Of a stretch of 64,000 nucleotides of DNA, positions 1 through 13,215 are shown in pieces (the stretch's first letter is position 1; the number at the start of each line of letters is the position of its first letter). The translations under genes and the position numbers were made by a program. Origin of the DNA: Patagioenas fasciata (lineage: Eukaryota; Chordata; Aves; Columbiformes; Columbidae); the NCBI RefSeq assembly GCF_037038585.1, contig NC_092520.1:195307604-195371603 (forward strand), written 5' to 3'. The notes beneath the pieces are model-generated. The model was not told the origin of the DNA. It did no database searches and saw only the letters and a program-made list of their open reading frames with translations.

Positions 1-303
1 CCAACAGATTCACAAAATAAGTTTCCCCAGCTGTAAACTTCAAGAAAAGGATAAGTAAATACATCAATGTATCATTTATCTTGTGCCTGAAATGAAAATT
101 AGGTTCAATAGGAAAAACAAACCTACCATCTTCTGCTTAGGAAGTAGAAAACAATCCATTATAGCATAATGTTATTTGTTTGAGCATTATGAGGCAGTAT
201 AATTCTTTAACAAGATCATGTTGTGCACTGTTGATGTGGAGAACATCGCTAATTCCATTTTGTCTAGTCTTCCACACAACATAACTTGTGACAAAGTACT
301 GTG

Positions 304-362
304 GTGGTTTTGTTTGTTTGTTTGGGGTTTTGTGTGTGTGTTGTTTTGTTTTGTTTTGTTTT
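304..362. repeat. GTTT/TG/GTTTT simple-sequence tract
   Basis: A low-complexity run on the + strand: several TTTG units, then a short TG run, then repeated GTTTT units ending at about 362. A reading frame spans it on each strand, but the residues it gives are low-complexity (V/L/C/F-rich or K/Q/T-rich), so neither is a gene. It could be the decayed A-rich tail of a retroposed sequence on the minus strand, but no retroelement body is recognisable beside it. Confidence 0.85.
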
Positions 363-3300
363 CCTGGAGAAGTCACTCATTGGTATAAGTGACTTCAACC
401 TTTCAAGTAATAAAAGACAAAAAATACTGATAAACCTGTGTCACCTTTTATTGAATCAAGGAGAGAGCAGTGTCAATAATGCCGTATCATCAGCCACAGG
501 AAAATTGTGTGATCTTATTAACTGTATCTCCATTCCATCAGGGTTTGTGGTGAAAACTGGCATGCAACAGGAAAAAGGAACCTGTTCTCCCAGATACAGT
601 CATTAAGTGTCCTGCAATTGTAAAATACTTGCAGCAGTTCCTAGCACAAGCATCTTTGCCCTCACACAGTGTCAACAAGAACTAATATCTGTGAGCTATT
701 TCTTAAGTACATTTAATTATGATGCTAGAGGGGAATTCATACAAGCTGTGTTGGTAGAAGGGCACTAAAATGTGAGCAGAAATTTTAATGGGATGCAGAA
801 CACCAGCAGCTGTGTGTCAACATGCTGTTTCATAATGCTTCTTTAGGTGTGCTTGTGCTCTTCTCAGATTTTTGTACAGCACAGGGGCTTGTCAGTCAGA
901 TTTGAATTGCTATACTTATTTCCTTCAAAACTGAAAGTGTATATGATGTGCACATTACTTACCTGATACGCAAAACTGATAAGCACATTGCATGTTACTC
1001 CTAAAAAGGCATGCAGGCAGGTAAGAAGTTCAGAGTCAGAACTCCCAGAAAAATAGTTTAAAGTGAAGGGGGTTCCTCCAGCCTTGGAAAAGTCAAGTAA
1101 ATGCCACAAAAGTTTCATGTGGAAACGAACTTGTAGAAACTCTTGTTAAAGGGCCACAGGCCATTCCAGAGTCAGGTGGCAAATACCCTCCTGTGGTTTT
1201 TTTTTGACATAAAATTGCACATTCTGCAAGTCTTAAAGATAGGTCTTGTTCCAGTACAGCTGCTGACTCAGACTGCAAAGAGATAAAGTTTCTGTTTACA
1301 GAGACAACGTAAAGCTGATGGGATGACCCAGTGATATATTTGAGTTCATCTGGGGGAGGAGGGCTTGAAGTGATATTGCATGTGTTAAACTGCCATACTG
1401 CAGATCTTAAAAATAGAAGTGCTGTGAAGCAGATGGTTTGATTCCACCACAGACACCATTTTTTGATAGGCACAACTGAGAAGTGGCTTCCGATGATATG
1501 CATATATATGAATATATAGACACCCTATGCTTATGTGCGTGTATGCCAGCAAGTATACCTTGAATATAGGCTATGATACAGCATTTATGCCTACTCCTAT
1601 ATTCTTTCCTGGCATACTGGTTTTTTAGACAGAACATGTCTTTATGAACAGTTGTTTTCAATTTCAGCAACACACATCTTGCAAAATTTCCGTTCTCCCA
1701 CTGTTCAGTAACCTACATGTTAACTGCTCATGAAAACCTCTTTTCTTATCACCTCAGATCAGGGCTTGGAACAAGCATCAAAGAAAATTCAGAGATTTTT
1801 AAGTGGAGGTGCATGGCAACAAAACTGTTGTGAATGGAGGTGGGGGTATGGTTGGCAAGAGGTGGCTAGGAGGCCCTAGGAGACAGAGGATTCCTCTGCC
1901 CAGCATCATAAATTCAAGCTGAGGAATGTGTTATACTTTTCCTTGAGGTGCCATCCTCCTTCTCCTCACTGTAACTCCTGGTTCATCCTTGTCAGTCCCT
2001 TCTCATAACACCTTCTAGGCCAGGAGTTTTCTGGTGAGCCAGTATGGGGAAGGAGCACAAGGGAAAAAGTTTTAGAGTTGGCTTGGGACAGACCATGAAC
2101 AGAAGTGGTAACTGGCTGGCTCTCCCCAGTTCCCTGCTTGCTTTGTCCTACTAAAGCAGCAGCAAATGACACAAAGCATTAATGTTTGGTATGTTGATGA
2201 AAAGTTGAAGCAAGAGAAATTCCTTTAGTTTGTTTGGCTGGTTTTACTTTGTCATTCAGTAGTAGAAAAATCACTTAGTACTCAAAATCCAGATAAAGAA
2301 GAAAATTCTGTGGGTGTTGCCTCAGCCACGTATATCTAATCCTTGGACACAAAATAAAGAGAAGGTAATTAATTGGTAGCAAGGTTCCTCATAGAAATGG
2401 AAATCCTTAAAAAGACATATTGGCAACTAAAAAGTCAAAATGGGGACTGGAAAGACATCGTTTTGAACTATTTCACAAAATCAAATTTTGAAAATACTTC
2501 ATTACAAGCCATTTGACCTAAGCATTAGTCAAAAGCCTTTTGCTTAACTGTTTCATGGGTAAAGTCTTATACCTTTTAAGTTGAAAATAGACATGTATCT
2601 CTAAATGAAAAATAATTTAAAGCAACATAGCCTTTTATTTCATAACATTGACGTGTTTAAACAAAAACCTGTTCTCTTAAAAAAACATTACTTATGAAAG
2701 CCGAATTTCTAAACTTGGGAAGTAAAGGCCATGTCTATACCGAAGATTTTAAATTGCCCCTATACTTACAAGGAGATGCTCAAATGTCTGGACTATAAGC
2801 CGTGTGCTGTTTTTTGGGTGACATTGTGCTACTTAGTCAGGAATGAGTCAATATATCAAGTCAGTTCATTTGATCAGCTTTATCTTACACCATGTGGTCC
2901 TGACAGTTTGTATTTTCATTTCCTTGGGGCTCCTTCTCTGCTAACATATTTACTTGTTCTCTCCCTCCTGAAGTATCAGGCTACCTGTCAAGCAAGGAGC
3001 ATCCCGGGATTTGTGCTGCGTAGGTTGTGCCCGTTCATCATGGATAACTCCTGTTTGCAGAATCAAATTAAAATATAGAAGGAGGCAGCTCACCTTTGAA
3101 AGAACCAAGCAAAGAGAGCGAGCAGACAGCAGTATCACAAAGTCTGCTGCTACCATGAAAGTTAAGCTCCTTATCATGGTGAAACCCATCCCCACATGGC
3201 AGAGCCCATTTCTCTATAAAGCACACCCCGCCTTTGCACCCCAAACCCATCTGGCCACGTGCGAGGCAGCAACTGGCAGCCCTCCACCACAACCCTCACT

Positions 3301-6300
3301 GGAAGTTGCATGAGGACACAGGCTACACAGCAAACAGGCAGTGGCTGGCGAAGGGCAAGATCCTTTGAAGCAGTGATGGGAACAAACAGAGAAGGCAAAC
3401 AGGTGCAGATATACATCTGCTCTGGGAAAGTATGTGGAGACTGCTGGGATAACAGCCACATTCCACAGACATAGTGATGCATTTTGGAAATGCTCTGTGT
3501 GCGTGCCCGTGGACAGTCAGGCATCTGTACCAGCAGAGTCGTGCAACTGCAACTTGTCAAGATAACCCAATAAATCTTCAGGACGCTGAGATATAACTGG
3601 CTCTTGATCTTTAATTACAAACTTTCTCCAGTCATGCTGTGTCTGTGATGGATAACTTGTGTTTCTTTTCAGAGCACAAGAACTGAAGCTATACCTTGGG
3701 GTACTTATCTTGAATTCCATTCATAAAACATTCTTGAGAAATCACTCCTGGGTATCATTAAACTCCCTTCCTTCATGCACAGACTGCAGGTGTAAGATTC
3801 AGAAAAACTAGATGTAGTGCTTGACTTTGTTAATGAGTTGAAGTCAGTGATATTGTATGTATCACTTCTGTATGGGTTATTTTCCTTCTAGCATTTTTCT
3901 TTTGAGAAGCTGGTGATATTAGTGTGTAGCATTTTTATATACATTGAGTTTAGCTTTAAAAAGAAGGGATTTTTTTAAGCAGGAAACGTCCAGACATTCA
4001 GAGTGGAAACCACAGAAAGTCTGTGACTTCACTTCATATATTCTGCAGATACGTGCTATTTTATGGTGCATATAATTTATTTGGAAAACAATTTCAGTCC
4101 TTTCCAAGGAAAATTTCTCTACTTCTGCGTTACACTATACAGATCAGATGCTGACAGTAGCTTCCCAATGGCAGCTCAGGATGTGGTAACTAACATTTTC
4201 ATTTATCTGGGTCATTTCTACAACCCTCTAAGCTTGACCTAGGCTGTTTAAAATTGACTTAAGTATGACTACATGAACTGAAGACATCTCTTTGAACTCC
4301 ATTGCAGACATACCCTGAAGAATATGAACAGCCTGCTACAGAGAGCTTCTCAGGCTCTCATTATCTACTACAGTAAATAACATCACTACTGTAATATACT
4401 GTAATCAACAGCAAAAATTTGTGTGGGGAAATAGTTTGGTTTCAAATTTGGAAATGTATCAGACTTGGGACTGCAGTTTCCTTTTTACGGTAAGCCTTAA
4501 AAATTGTTGCACATTTCACTTTAAACTGTCATATAAATATTTTCTTCATGATTTTGCGTAAAACACTCACGAAAAAACATCAAACATTAGAATAGAAATG
4601 TAAACAAGAATCCATGAATCTTGCTTTCTTTTCTCCATCTATCTTACTTCTAAGCAACTCAACAAATCCATTATATTTTTATAAACTGCCTTCTAGCACA
4701 GAAGGAAATAAAGCACTATTGTATGAAATTGTGAAAACGGAAACTGTAGTGACACAGGTTTGACCTAGCTCAGAAGAGGAATTAAATTACTCAAAATATT
4801 TCAGAGCATATGTCATACTCTTATGTAAAGCCATATAAGGAACAGAGTTTCCACACTAAGTTTCTTATGACCACAAAATGGAAACAAAATTCTTCTCCCA
4901 TAAAGGTTAGAGAGGCAAACAAGACAAGATAAGAATGCAATAAAAACCCTCTGTGTTGTGGGCAAGGATCTCTGTCCAACATATGTTTAAGCTGATGTAT
5001 ACAGAAGTTAGACCAGCACTTCACAGTCCCAAGGCAACTGCATTTAGCCTGTGGATAACTGCACCCATACTAGAGCTCCTATGGAAACAGACAAGTGGTC
5101 ATGAGTAGTTCCAAGTGACTTCCATGCTCCTATGGCACATTCATCTTGGCTGCTACTTCAGGTCCTCCAGAATAAATCAGAGAGGCATCAGGCTGTGTGC
5201 CCAGAGAGTGAAACTGGGAGCAGCGTAAGAAGTGGGGAATAACAAAGGACCCTTAAAAATCCTTTGGAAGCAACCTCTCGGTCAACATTTAGCAGGGCAC
5301 TTGAATCTAGAATCTGGACCCTTATGTAAAATGGAAAAGGATTCTTAAAAACTTTATGGAATAAAATTAATTCCATAAATTTGATTCTTGTCATAATTTG
5401 CCAAGAGTGGTAGGAATATTTTGTTCTTCTGAGGCACACTCTTTATATTGATAGGAGTTTGTTTTCTCTGAAATTGTCAGACAAAAGCACAGTTCCAACA
5501 AAGGGATTCAGAGATACGGTTCACTGTTTCTTGGTCTAAATGTTTACCCAATCATCTGCATACAAGGCTTGCCTATTCCAGCTATCTCTGCCTCAAAAGA
5601 TCTCACTGTTCCTACCACCAGGATGTGGCAATAGTATAGATCAGCTGACTGTGCTTGAACAAGTACTGGCTCTGGCTAGAAGTAGCTGGCTCACTGGATA
5701 ACATTAACATTGACATTTGCTGGTATCTCATAACTCCCATTCCTCATTCCAGCTTTGTCCAAGCTAGTAGCAACTGTAGAAAATATAACCTGGTCTGTGA
5801 AAGCCCCATGGTTTAGCAGTGTGGTAAAGGTTTTGGAAGATCTGGCCAACACTTCATACACAGCTGTCACTACTTTAGCTAGGGGTAGAGCACAGCTGAA
5901 CAATTCACCTACAAGTTTCTGGCTTAAATTTCTTCTTGGCTGTACACATGTGCATACAAAATATTTTGACAGTCAGAAGAAGAAAAAGGCACCTAAACTA
6001 AAGGAGATAAAAGAGAGTACAGAGATTACTGATGTTATTTCATTATATGTCCACTGGTCTGAATATGGCTTATTCACACATCATACATATGACTACTTTC
6101 CCACCACACAGCATCAGACTAAATAAGCTTTTAGACACAAGGCACTAGAAATTTTGTCTCTGGCTCTCTTGAAGCAGGGCTAAAATTATCTGTGATGAGT
6201 TGGCACACAAGAAATAAACAGACATTTTGCCTCTGAACAATGAGTTTTCCTCCTAGAGGCAGCCCCATGCTGTGAATACCAAACTGGGTTTTCTAGGTTA

Positions 6301-9300
6301 ATGGAGTAAGAAGGTCTTCCATTTCTACTGAACTCTGGGAACTATGTGTAGACTTTATTCTACAAACTATGAGATTTTTGATCAAAATACACTGCAGTGA
6401 CCTTTTTTCTCCATACAAATGCCTCATCTCCTCAATGTGATTCCCATCACAGGGACCGACATGTTTTCCTGTTATAGTCTCTATATGCAGATCCTCTTTA
6501 ATGTACTGGATTGCTGATCTTTCATCCATGGATTTCTACTATAGTCAGTGGAATCAGAGCCCAAATGAGAACCCTAGATATTCAGCTCAGCCACCCATTT
6601 TCACCACACTTTTTGGCTGCTTGCATCCAGTTTAGATCAAACTACCATTTAAAAAACTGTTAATGATTTTGTCCTTTACCAAAAGCTATGATTTCTTGAA
6701 TTGAAAATGCTGGAAAAACATTAAAACATGACAATGACAAGACATGACCGGAGCATAGTAAAATCCTTGTTCTTACAAAAATTGCTTTGGCTTCTTTAAT
6801 TGCTTGAAATGTTTGGGACTGCAATTTGGCTTTTTACCACACAAACCAGCAGCCTTGCCATCTGCCCAGCACTGGGCTAATGCTGACTTGAGAGGACAAA
6901 TCCTGACTGAGTCATCACCAATGAATCATTCTTTCACTTGGGGATTTCCTCTGAATTGTCCACCTCCAAGTCAGCATGAAAAGGACACTCTACTCCTTCA
7001 ATTTCATAAATAAGAATTAAGCCAAAAGAGAAGAATTAAGCAATGCATAGTCACTACAGCATAGGAAATCTGCCAGGTTCTTGAATTTCAATATCAGTTT
7101 TGCTAACTACAGTATTTCTTTCACGGTTTTGATTTTTTTGAAAGAAGTAAAGGCCTTTTAGAACGTTCACTTAGCATGACAGTTTTACAGATCACTTTAA
7201 GCACTTCAGAAGTTGTCCATTTATACAAGCTACTAATTGTTCTCCCTTTAAGCAGTAACACTGCTCTCTGAGGTGTGATGCTAATCGATCCTGCTAAAGA
7301 CATGAATATTTCTGCTAAATGCCAATCTAGAAGAAGTAATTAGATCGACAGTGGTAAAGGTGGGGGGCCGTTGCCAGGCAAAAACAAGACAAGAAATGAG
7401 GGCACTGATATGAAGAACAATTAGGAATGAGCAATGTAGGAAGCAGAAACTGTGTCAGAGAGAGTCAAAATTAATGTTGTGGCTTATGTATGATATGAGG
7501 AAAGGACAGAGTTGTGCAGATAAAAGGAAAGAGAACAGTAAATGGCAATTTGGGTGGAATAGGTATCCTGGAGTCCAAAAATCTCTCAAAAAACTTGCAT
7601 ATTACTAAGATGGGAGTAGAAGTATTTTCTACTGCATTTATTATTATTACAGATTTCAAATTATCTGGGGAAGGTCTGTAGTTTATTATATTTATATAAA
7701 GTTTAATATGAAATAGTTGCTGATGCTCTGCAATGTAGTGCAATAGATCTTGGAAACATGTAGCATGCATTGATGAAAAAACATACCTTTGTTAAAATGC
7801 CCTCGATAAGAGCAATGTTTTAGTTCAAGTTCTTTAAAGAGTTGAGATAATTCTAGCTGATTCCTTATTCTGGGCTGGAGTATCTCTCTCAGACCAGGTT
7901 TCTCTGCATTTTCCTCTGTTACAGAATTACAACATACCCATTAAGAATTTGTTTTCATTGCGTGTGTAGCTATTAAACAATAAGGCAAGCAGAATGCTAG
8001 TTTCTTGAATTTTAAAAAAAAGGAAAAAATTGCTTCTGTAACTTTTGGCAGCTACTTATATGACTGAGTTTTTATACAATTCTTTATACTGAACACTCTG
8101 TCCCAGAATGGTCCTAATGTGATGAATGGGACTATATATATTACAAAGTAATACCTAATAGAAATATCAAAATTTGAGGTTCATATATCTGTAATTATTA
8201 CATGTCACGTAACAATACAGTATCTAATAGTTGACTTTCTTTTTTTTCTTTTGGTCAATGGAAGTGTCAATGTTGTTCCTGTTTGCTTAGCTGATTTAGA
8301 ATAGGAGGTCAGTTCATGCTGAATTTCCAAACAATACAAAGCTAAAGTGGTTGTAAACAAGTAAAGGCCCAGGGTTAGCAAATGTGACTGGTTCTAGGGA
8401 GGCCAGTGGGCTGGCAGGAGTCCATGAGTTACCTAACAGGCAAAAAATCCAAAGCCAGGATGTCCAGTGGAGTAGAGCTGCTTGGAAAAATGTTACATTA
8501 TGAAAGCAAATTGGAAAATTGTTAGTAAGCTGCAATTTACTGTCCTGTGTTAAATGCAGCACTCTCACAAAACAACCAATAATATTATGGGTTTTGTGCA
8601 AGCTGGGATATCGGAGATGTTTATTTTTCTACAATTGTAGCACAAAAGGTTTCGTTTTTATTCCTTATTTTTTACTATGGCAAATATAAAGTGGCTCTTA
8701 ATCTGATCTAACTAACCAATCTTTAAAAATACAATGTTTTCCTTCTTTTTTTACAACTCTATTTTTTTTTTAATGATAAAAAGCAGCAAGAAGTGCATAG
8801 CCAAGCAACAACCCATTTCCCAAGTCATTCATAGCTTCCAGCAGACAAATTATCATGAACCTGATTTTCAGTTTGTATGAAGATCACAAACATCCACAAA
8901 GATTCTTTTAATGGCTGCCTCCATTTTCTAAAGGATGTGTAAGAAGACTTTAGCAAAATAACAGAACAAGAATCAACATCTAACATCAGCTCTTCTGCTG
9001 ATGAAAATAATTTTAATTTAGCAAGAACTTCTGTTCTAAGTGATTCATAATATGGCAGGTACTGGTCACATGTGTGGCAAGACCTTTATTTCTTGATTGT
9101 CCAGAAGGGATTGTAGGCTGGTTCTCTAAGTATAACAATAACTAACTGAAATAATTCCTTCGAAGCGTGTACACCCATTGCAAGTATTTCTGTAGAGTCT
9201 AGAGTCCAATGAGAGTCTCTGGCTGCCCTTTGTCAAACAAGGATGGCCACCCCTCAACCATGCTTCAACTTCCCTCTACCTTGGTCTCCACACAGGTCTT

Positions 9301-12300
9301 TCAATGAAAGAAACCTTCACTTTGGAAGAATCTTGTGTCCAGCCAGAAAGGGCAATGACATCTGGTTGTAAAGCGGCAGAAAAACTGTCTCATTTGTAAC
9401 TCAGTTCTGGCTATGTGTAAGAAAATTATGATATTCAGGAGTTCCAGGAAAATGCTGATTCCAATCACCAACCACATAGATTGAATAACACTAAGTATTG
9501 TTGGAGGTTAATGTCACGAGCTGCTCAGGTACTCCTCTGATTACTACCACATTCAAGCTCGCTTCCAAGTCTATTACAGTTGGCAAGTGTAACTCAGAAC
9601 AATTGTGTTAAGCCTTGACTGGTAAGACTAAAAGTATAATCAAAAGAAATATAAACTATTTTCTGGGTTTTTTAAAATATGTTTCAGATTAATTGTCTCA
9701 TTTATCTTTTATTTCCATATGTAAATTTAATATTGCAATATTTAGAGAGTTTTTCTGTTTTCCACTATTCAGATCCTATGACAATGAGCAGGCAGCCTTC
9801 AAGTCAGGCAAGGTTTGGTCTTCTTTTTGATGTGTGTTCCTCAATTATGCTACAGAAACTGGTTTTCAATTAGAGTACATTCAAAATTAGTAGTAGAGTA
9901 ATTAACTGAAAAGTTATACCAGGTTTGTCCAACTTACTTTTAAACAATAGAAACAGAGCTTCCCAAATTATATCACGATCATCCCAAGATTTAGACCATT
10001 TGCTAATACAGTGCTGAACAAGTTGCAGCCATGCCACAGCACCCCCAGGTGTGAACTGCAACCTCTGGGAGAGACATTGCCTCATATTCTATTTAGACTA
10101 AACCTTTGGTAGCCACAAGTGACACCTTCAGCTGTTCAGGTCAAAACAGATGCAATCATTTTAACCACACTTAGCTCGGATAAGATATTTGAGTTAAATT
10201 CCGGTCAGCAATCACAAGACTACACTCTCAGCCGGTGTAAACTGACTTCAGTGGAACTATAGCAATTTTTACCAGTTGGGGATTTAGCCTGACCTTTTGT
10301 TTTCTCTAAAATCAAAGTTCGCCCAAAGACAAACCCAAAACCTGATCACATGGACCCAGAGCTTGTTGATGTTCTGTGTGGATGTTGTCTGTTGTCTGTA
10401 TTGTCTAAATACGAGACAGAACAAGAGTGCCTCTGTGTTTATTGACTGTACTTGTCAGCAGTGTAGCTGCATAGATACAAGGCTAGTCAGGCTGTTTGTC
10501 TATAGGCAAAACAATGTGTAACTTACAATAAAGCTCACACAGGGAAATAGAAGTGAACATGACATGTGATCCTCTGACGCAGTACATGAGCTTTGAAAGA
10601 CTAAGGATAAACTAATCATGCTTGCTTTCATCAGATATCAAAAGATTAAGGGTTTTTCAAAGGTACTAAATAGAAAATATTCTATGAAGATAAGAATTTT
10701 TTGTAATAGAAGAGAGTATAAATATCTTAGTAAAACCTCAAAGAAAAAATTTACTTGGAGAGGGAGGATGTTTCATTGTGACCGACATACTACTCACTAT
10801 AAGTCAGAATCAAATATACAAAGTCCCTCCAGAGATCACTGCAACCATTTGCTAAACTGTACTGATATGCAGATTTGCTATCAGGTTGACACCAGCAAGA
10901 GATTACTGTCAATCCATCTCATCATCATTAGGATAGGGCAGTTTAGCAGCCTAGCAAAAAAGCAACTAGGAGCCTAGTAACACATCATGGAGCAAAGTGG
11001 ATTAGTAACTGAAGGCAGAAACTAAAAATGAATTTAAATCACATTTAATTCATCTGCCAAGTTTGACGAGGCCATTACAACAAGTGTCTGACTGTGCCCT
11101 GGCAAAGGAGTAGCAGCAGCTTGAAGTCCTTCTCCTTGCACCTGTGAATGGAGCTGCTGACCTTGGGACCATGAGGCAACAGTCAGTGGCCACTCACAGA
11201 ACTATGAAAGAGTTTCTGTCATCCCAGAGAAACAGGGTGAAAAAGTATTACAGCTGCTAGTGTGATCTTAAAATCTCACACTCAGGTTAATTCAGTTCCA
11301 GTAGGAAGAAGCTCATATGTTACTTTTAGTCCCTTTAACAGAAAGAAATATCCAGTCCCTCTAGAAATCACAATTCAGTAGCTTTAAATGAGCTACAGAT
11401 CGAAGGCAAAAGCTGTGTGTTTTGAAGTTCACGATAACAGCTGAATGTTGTTTCACTGGCATACTATTAGGTATCTTTTGAAAGATTTGAGAGTCTCATG
11501 CATGGATCTTCTCATTTTTCCTGAGAGAGTCAAGATTTCTCTTGATCAAAGGTCCTATGTTTTATCAGATGAATACCAGCATTACTCTTACTGCCTCTCC
11601 TTGCAGGTAGTCCTTGGACAAGGACATCTACACTGTTGACTGCTACATCTGCCCTGGGCATAGGAACTATGGCTGAAGTGCTCACAAGTGTATAGTTTGA
11701 GAGCCAGTGGGGCACTTATGATCCAACCACTACATTTCACAGATAGCTATTGCTAGTCAGAGTTGGTGTGCTGTATGAAGCCAGAGGATGCTTTTGTAGA
11801 GGGAATTTGAGAGTCCTGCAGTGCTGTCTATTCTCCAACCTTATGGTTTGAGGACCTCTGACAGCCCCTGGACACATGGCCCTGCTTGTACACTGGCTGT
11901 GCATGTAGCCTGTGTTTCAGCTGTCTCTTCTGTGAGAGATCAATGGCTTTCTGCAGTTATGCCAAATAAAGAACGGCTGACATACCTACTAGATTTGGTA
12001 TGACTCAATTTTCTCTACCCTGCAAAACAGTATATTGTACCTTCTCACACACTTCGGCTGACACTACGCCATATCACTACAGTATTTGCAGTATTCCCTA
12101 GGAATTCCCTGTAGAGCAGAAATAGCGCAGCAACACTAGCTACTTATCAAAGGAAAAGTGGTGAGGTTGGAAAGCTGACCCTTATAATAGAGAACAGCAG
12201 ATTGTGGTCTGCAAGCAGAAAGCCATGTGTCACTAGCACTCAACACCTAGGTGTATAACCTCTAAAGCACAAGTCCTGACAGAGGAGCTAAAAGGAGAAT

Positions 12301-12740
12301 CTGAGGACAGCCTATTGCAGCTGCTTGCACCCCATGCAGTACTGGCTGTTGCAGACCGAATCAAGCAGTCACATGCACCAGACCATGGAAAGAATGTGTA
12401 ATGCCTGGGACAGAGAAGTGACACTTTGTGTGACTCCCTCACAACTGGTGTTTGACAGTGGCTAGCAGAGCTGTCTCCTTAGCTGACCCCTGAGTGCAAA
12501 GGTGTTCTCAATAGATGTTGTACCCAACCTGCTTTTCAGAGTGTATCTTTGGAGTGTCTAAGGTGGTTATTCAATTCTAAACAGCAGATCTGCAGGTCAT
12601 ATTGGAGTCCGGTACAGGGACTCCCGAGGTACCACTAAGTGTGTTCATTAATTCAGTGAAGAGAACATTTTAGCCTTGAAATGCAGCACGATCATTTTAG
12701 CAAGGTCTTGCACCCAAACACATCAGACTGGGCAGACTGC
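363..12740. other. Unique-looking AT-rich DNA, no gene recognised
   Basis: I see no protein-coding exon, RNA gene or confidently classed transposon here. The open frames are short (under about 140 codons), lie on both strands and resemble no family I know. The longest, about 136 codons on the minus strand at 1093-1503, has no domain-like pattern. Slightly GC-richer patches near 3180-3480 and 11840-12450 also contain only chance-like frames. A possible scrap of an ancient interspersed repeat near 10231-10294 is listed separately. Confidence 0.6.
10231..10294. repeat. Possible ancient interspersed-repeat scrap
   Basis: The segment starts GCCGGTGTAAACTGACTTCA and ends with an ACCAGTTGGGGATTTAGCC-like stretch. 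The order (a 'GTGTAAACTG' box, a 'GACTTCAGTGGA' box, a partial inverted copy of the first box, then 'GGGGAT.TAGCC') resembles an old repeat common in sauropsid genomes, as I recall it. The match is short and degenerate and I cannot name the family. It may be chance. Confidence 0.3.
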
Positions 12741-13215
12741 CATGGTCATAAAATCATGAAAAATAAGACCAGAAAGGACCTCAAGAGGTCATCCAGCTCA
12801 TCTCTCTACCCAAAGGCAGGATCAGCTCTGTCCAAATAATTCCTGAAATATATTTTTCTAGTCTGTTCTGAAAACTCTCCAGTGATGGACATGTCATAAC
12901 TTCTCTGAGCAATACACTACACCATTTAACAGTTCCTAATATCCTAAACATTGATTCATCTTAAGCCTATTTTTTTCCTTGTCCTTGAAAAGGTAGGCTT
13001 GGCAAAATTTATTCTCCAATTTATTCCTTGATTTTCTACAATTTTTTTATATATTTTAAGCTGACTCTTTCTCACCAGTTATCCCAGGTTAAGCATCACC
13101 AGGTGCTTCAACTTTTCATTCTATGCTAGAGTTTTTTAGTCAATAATCTGGCCATCATTGCCACTTTCTTCTCACTATTCTCACACTCTTTCTAGTTTCA
13201 GAGAGAGTTTGGTAT
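12741..13215 (-). mobile_element. Old CR1 LINE 3' end (5'-truncated)
   Basis: Read on the + strand this is the reverse complement of a CR1 3' region. It begins with a degenerate ATAAAATCATGAA-like tail, followed by AGAAAGGACCTCAAGAGGTC and ATCCAGCTCAT, the block seen at CR1 3' ends. It continues through regions matching 'CTCTCCAGTGATGGA' and 'CTTGTCCTTGAAAAG' to an antisense stretch corresponding to the end of ORF2, fading near 13215. Divergence is much greater than in the copies at 37489 and 61735, so this is an old insertion. No intact reading frame remains. Its 3' end lies at the low coordinate. It overlaps in consensus position with the start of the 16490 fragment, which argues for two insertions rather than one split copy. 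Confidence 0.8.

Noticed and set aside
1093..1503. 136-codon minus-strand frame
   Set aside because: Residue composition is patternless and no splice or start context supports it.
2731..3078. 115-codon + strand frame with a hydrophobic middle
   Set aside because: No family resemblance, overlapped by frames on the other strand, and expected by chance in a 64-kb AT-rich window.
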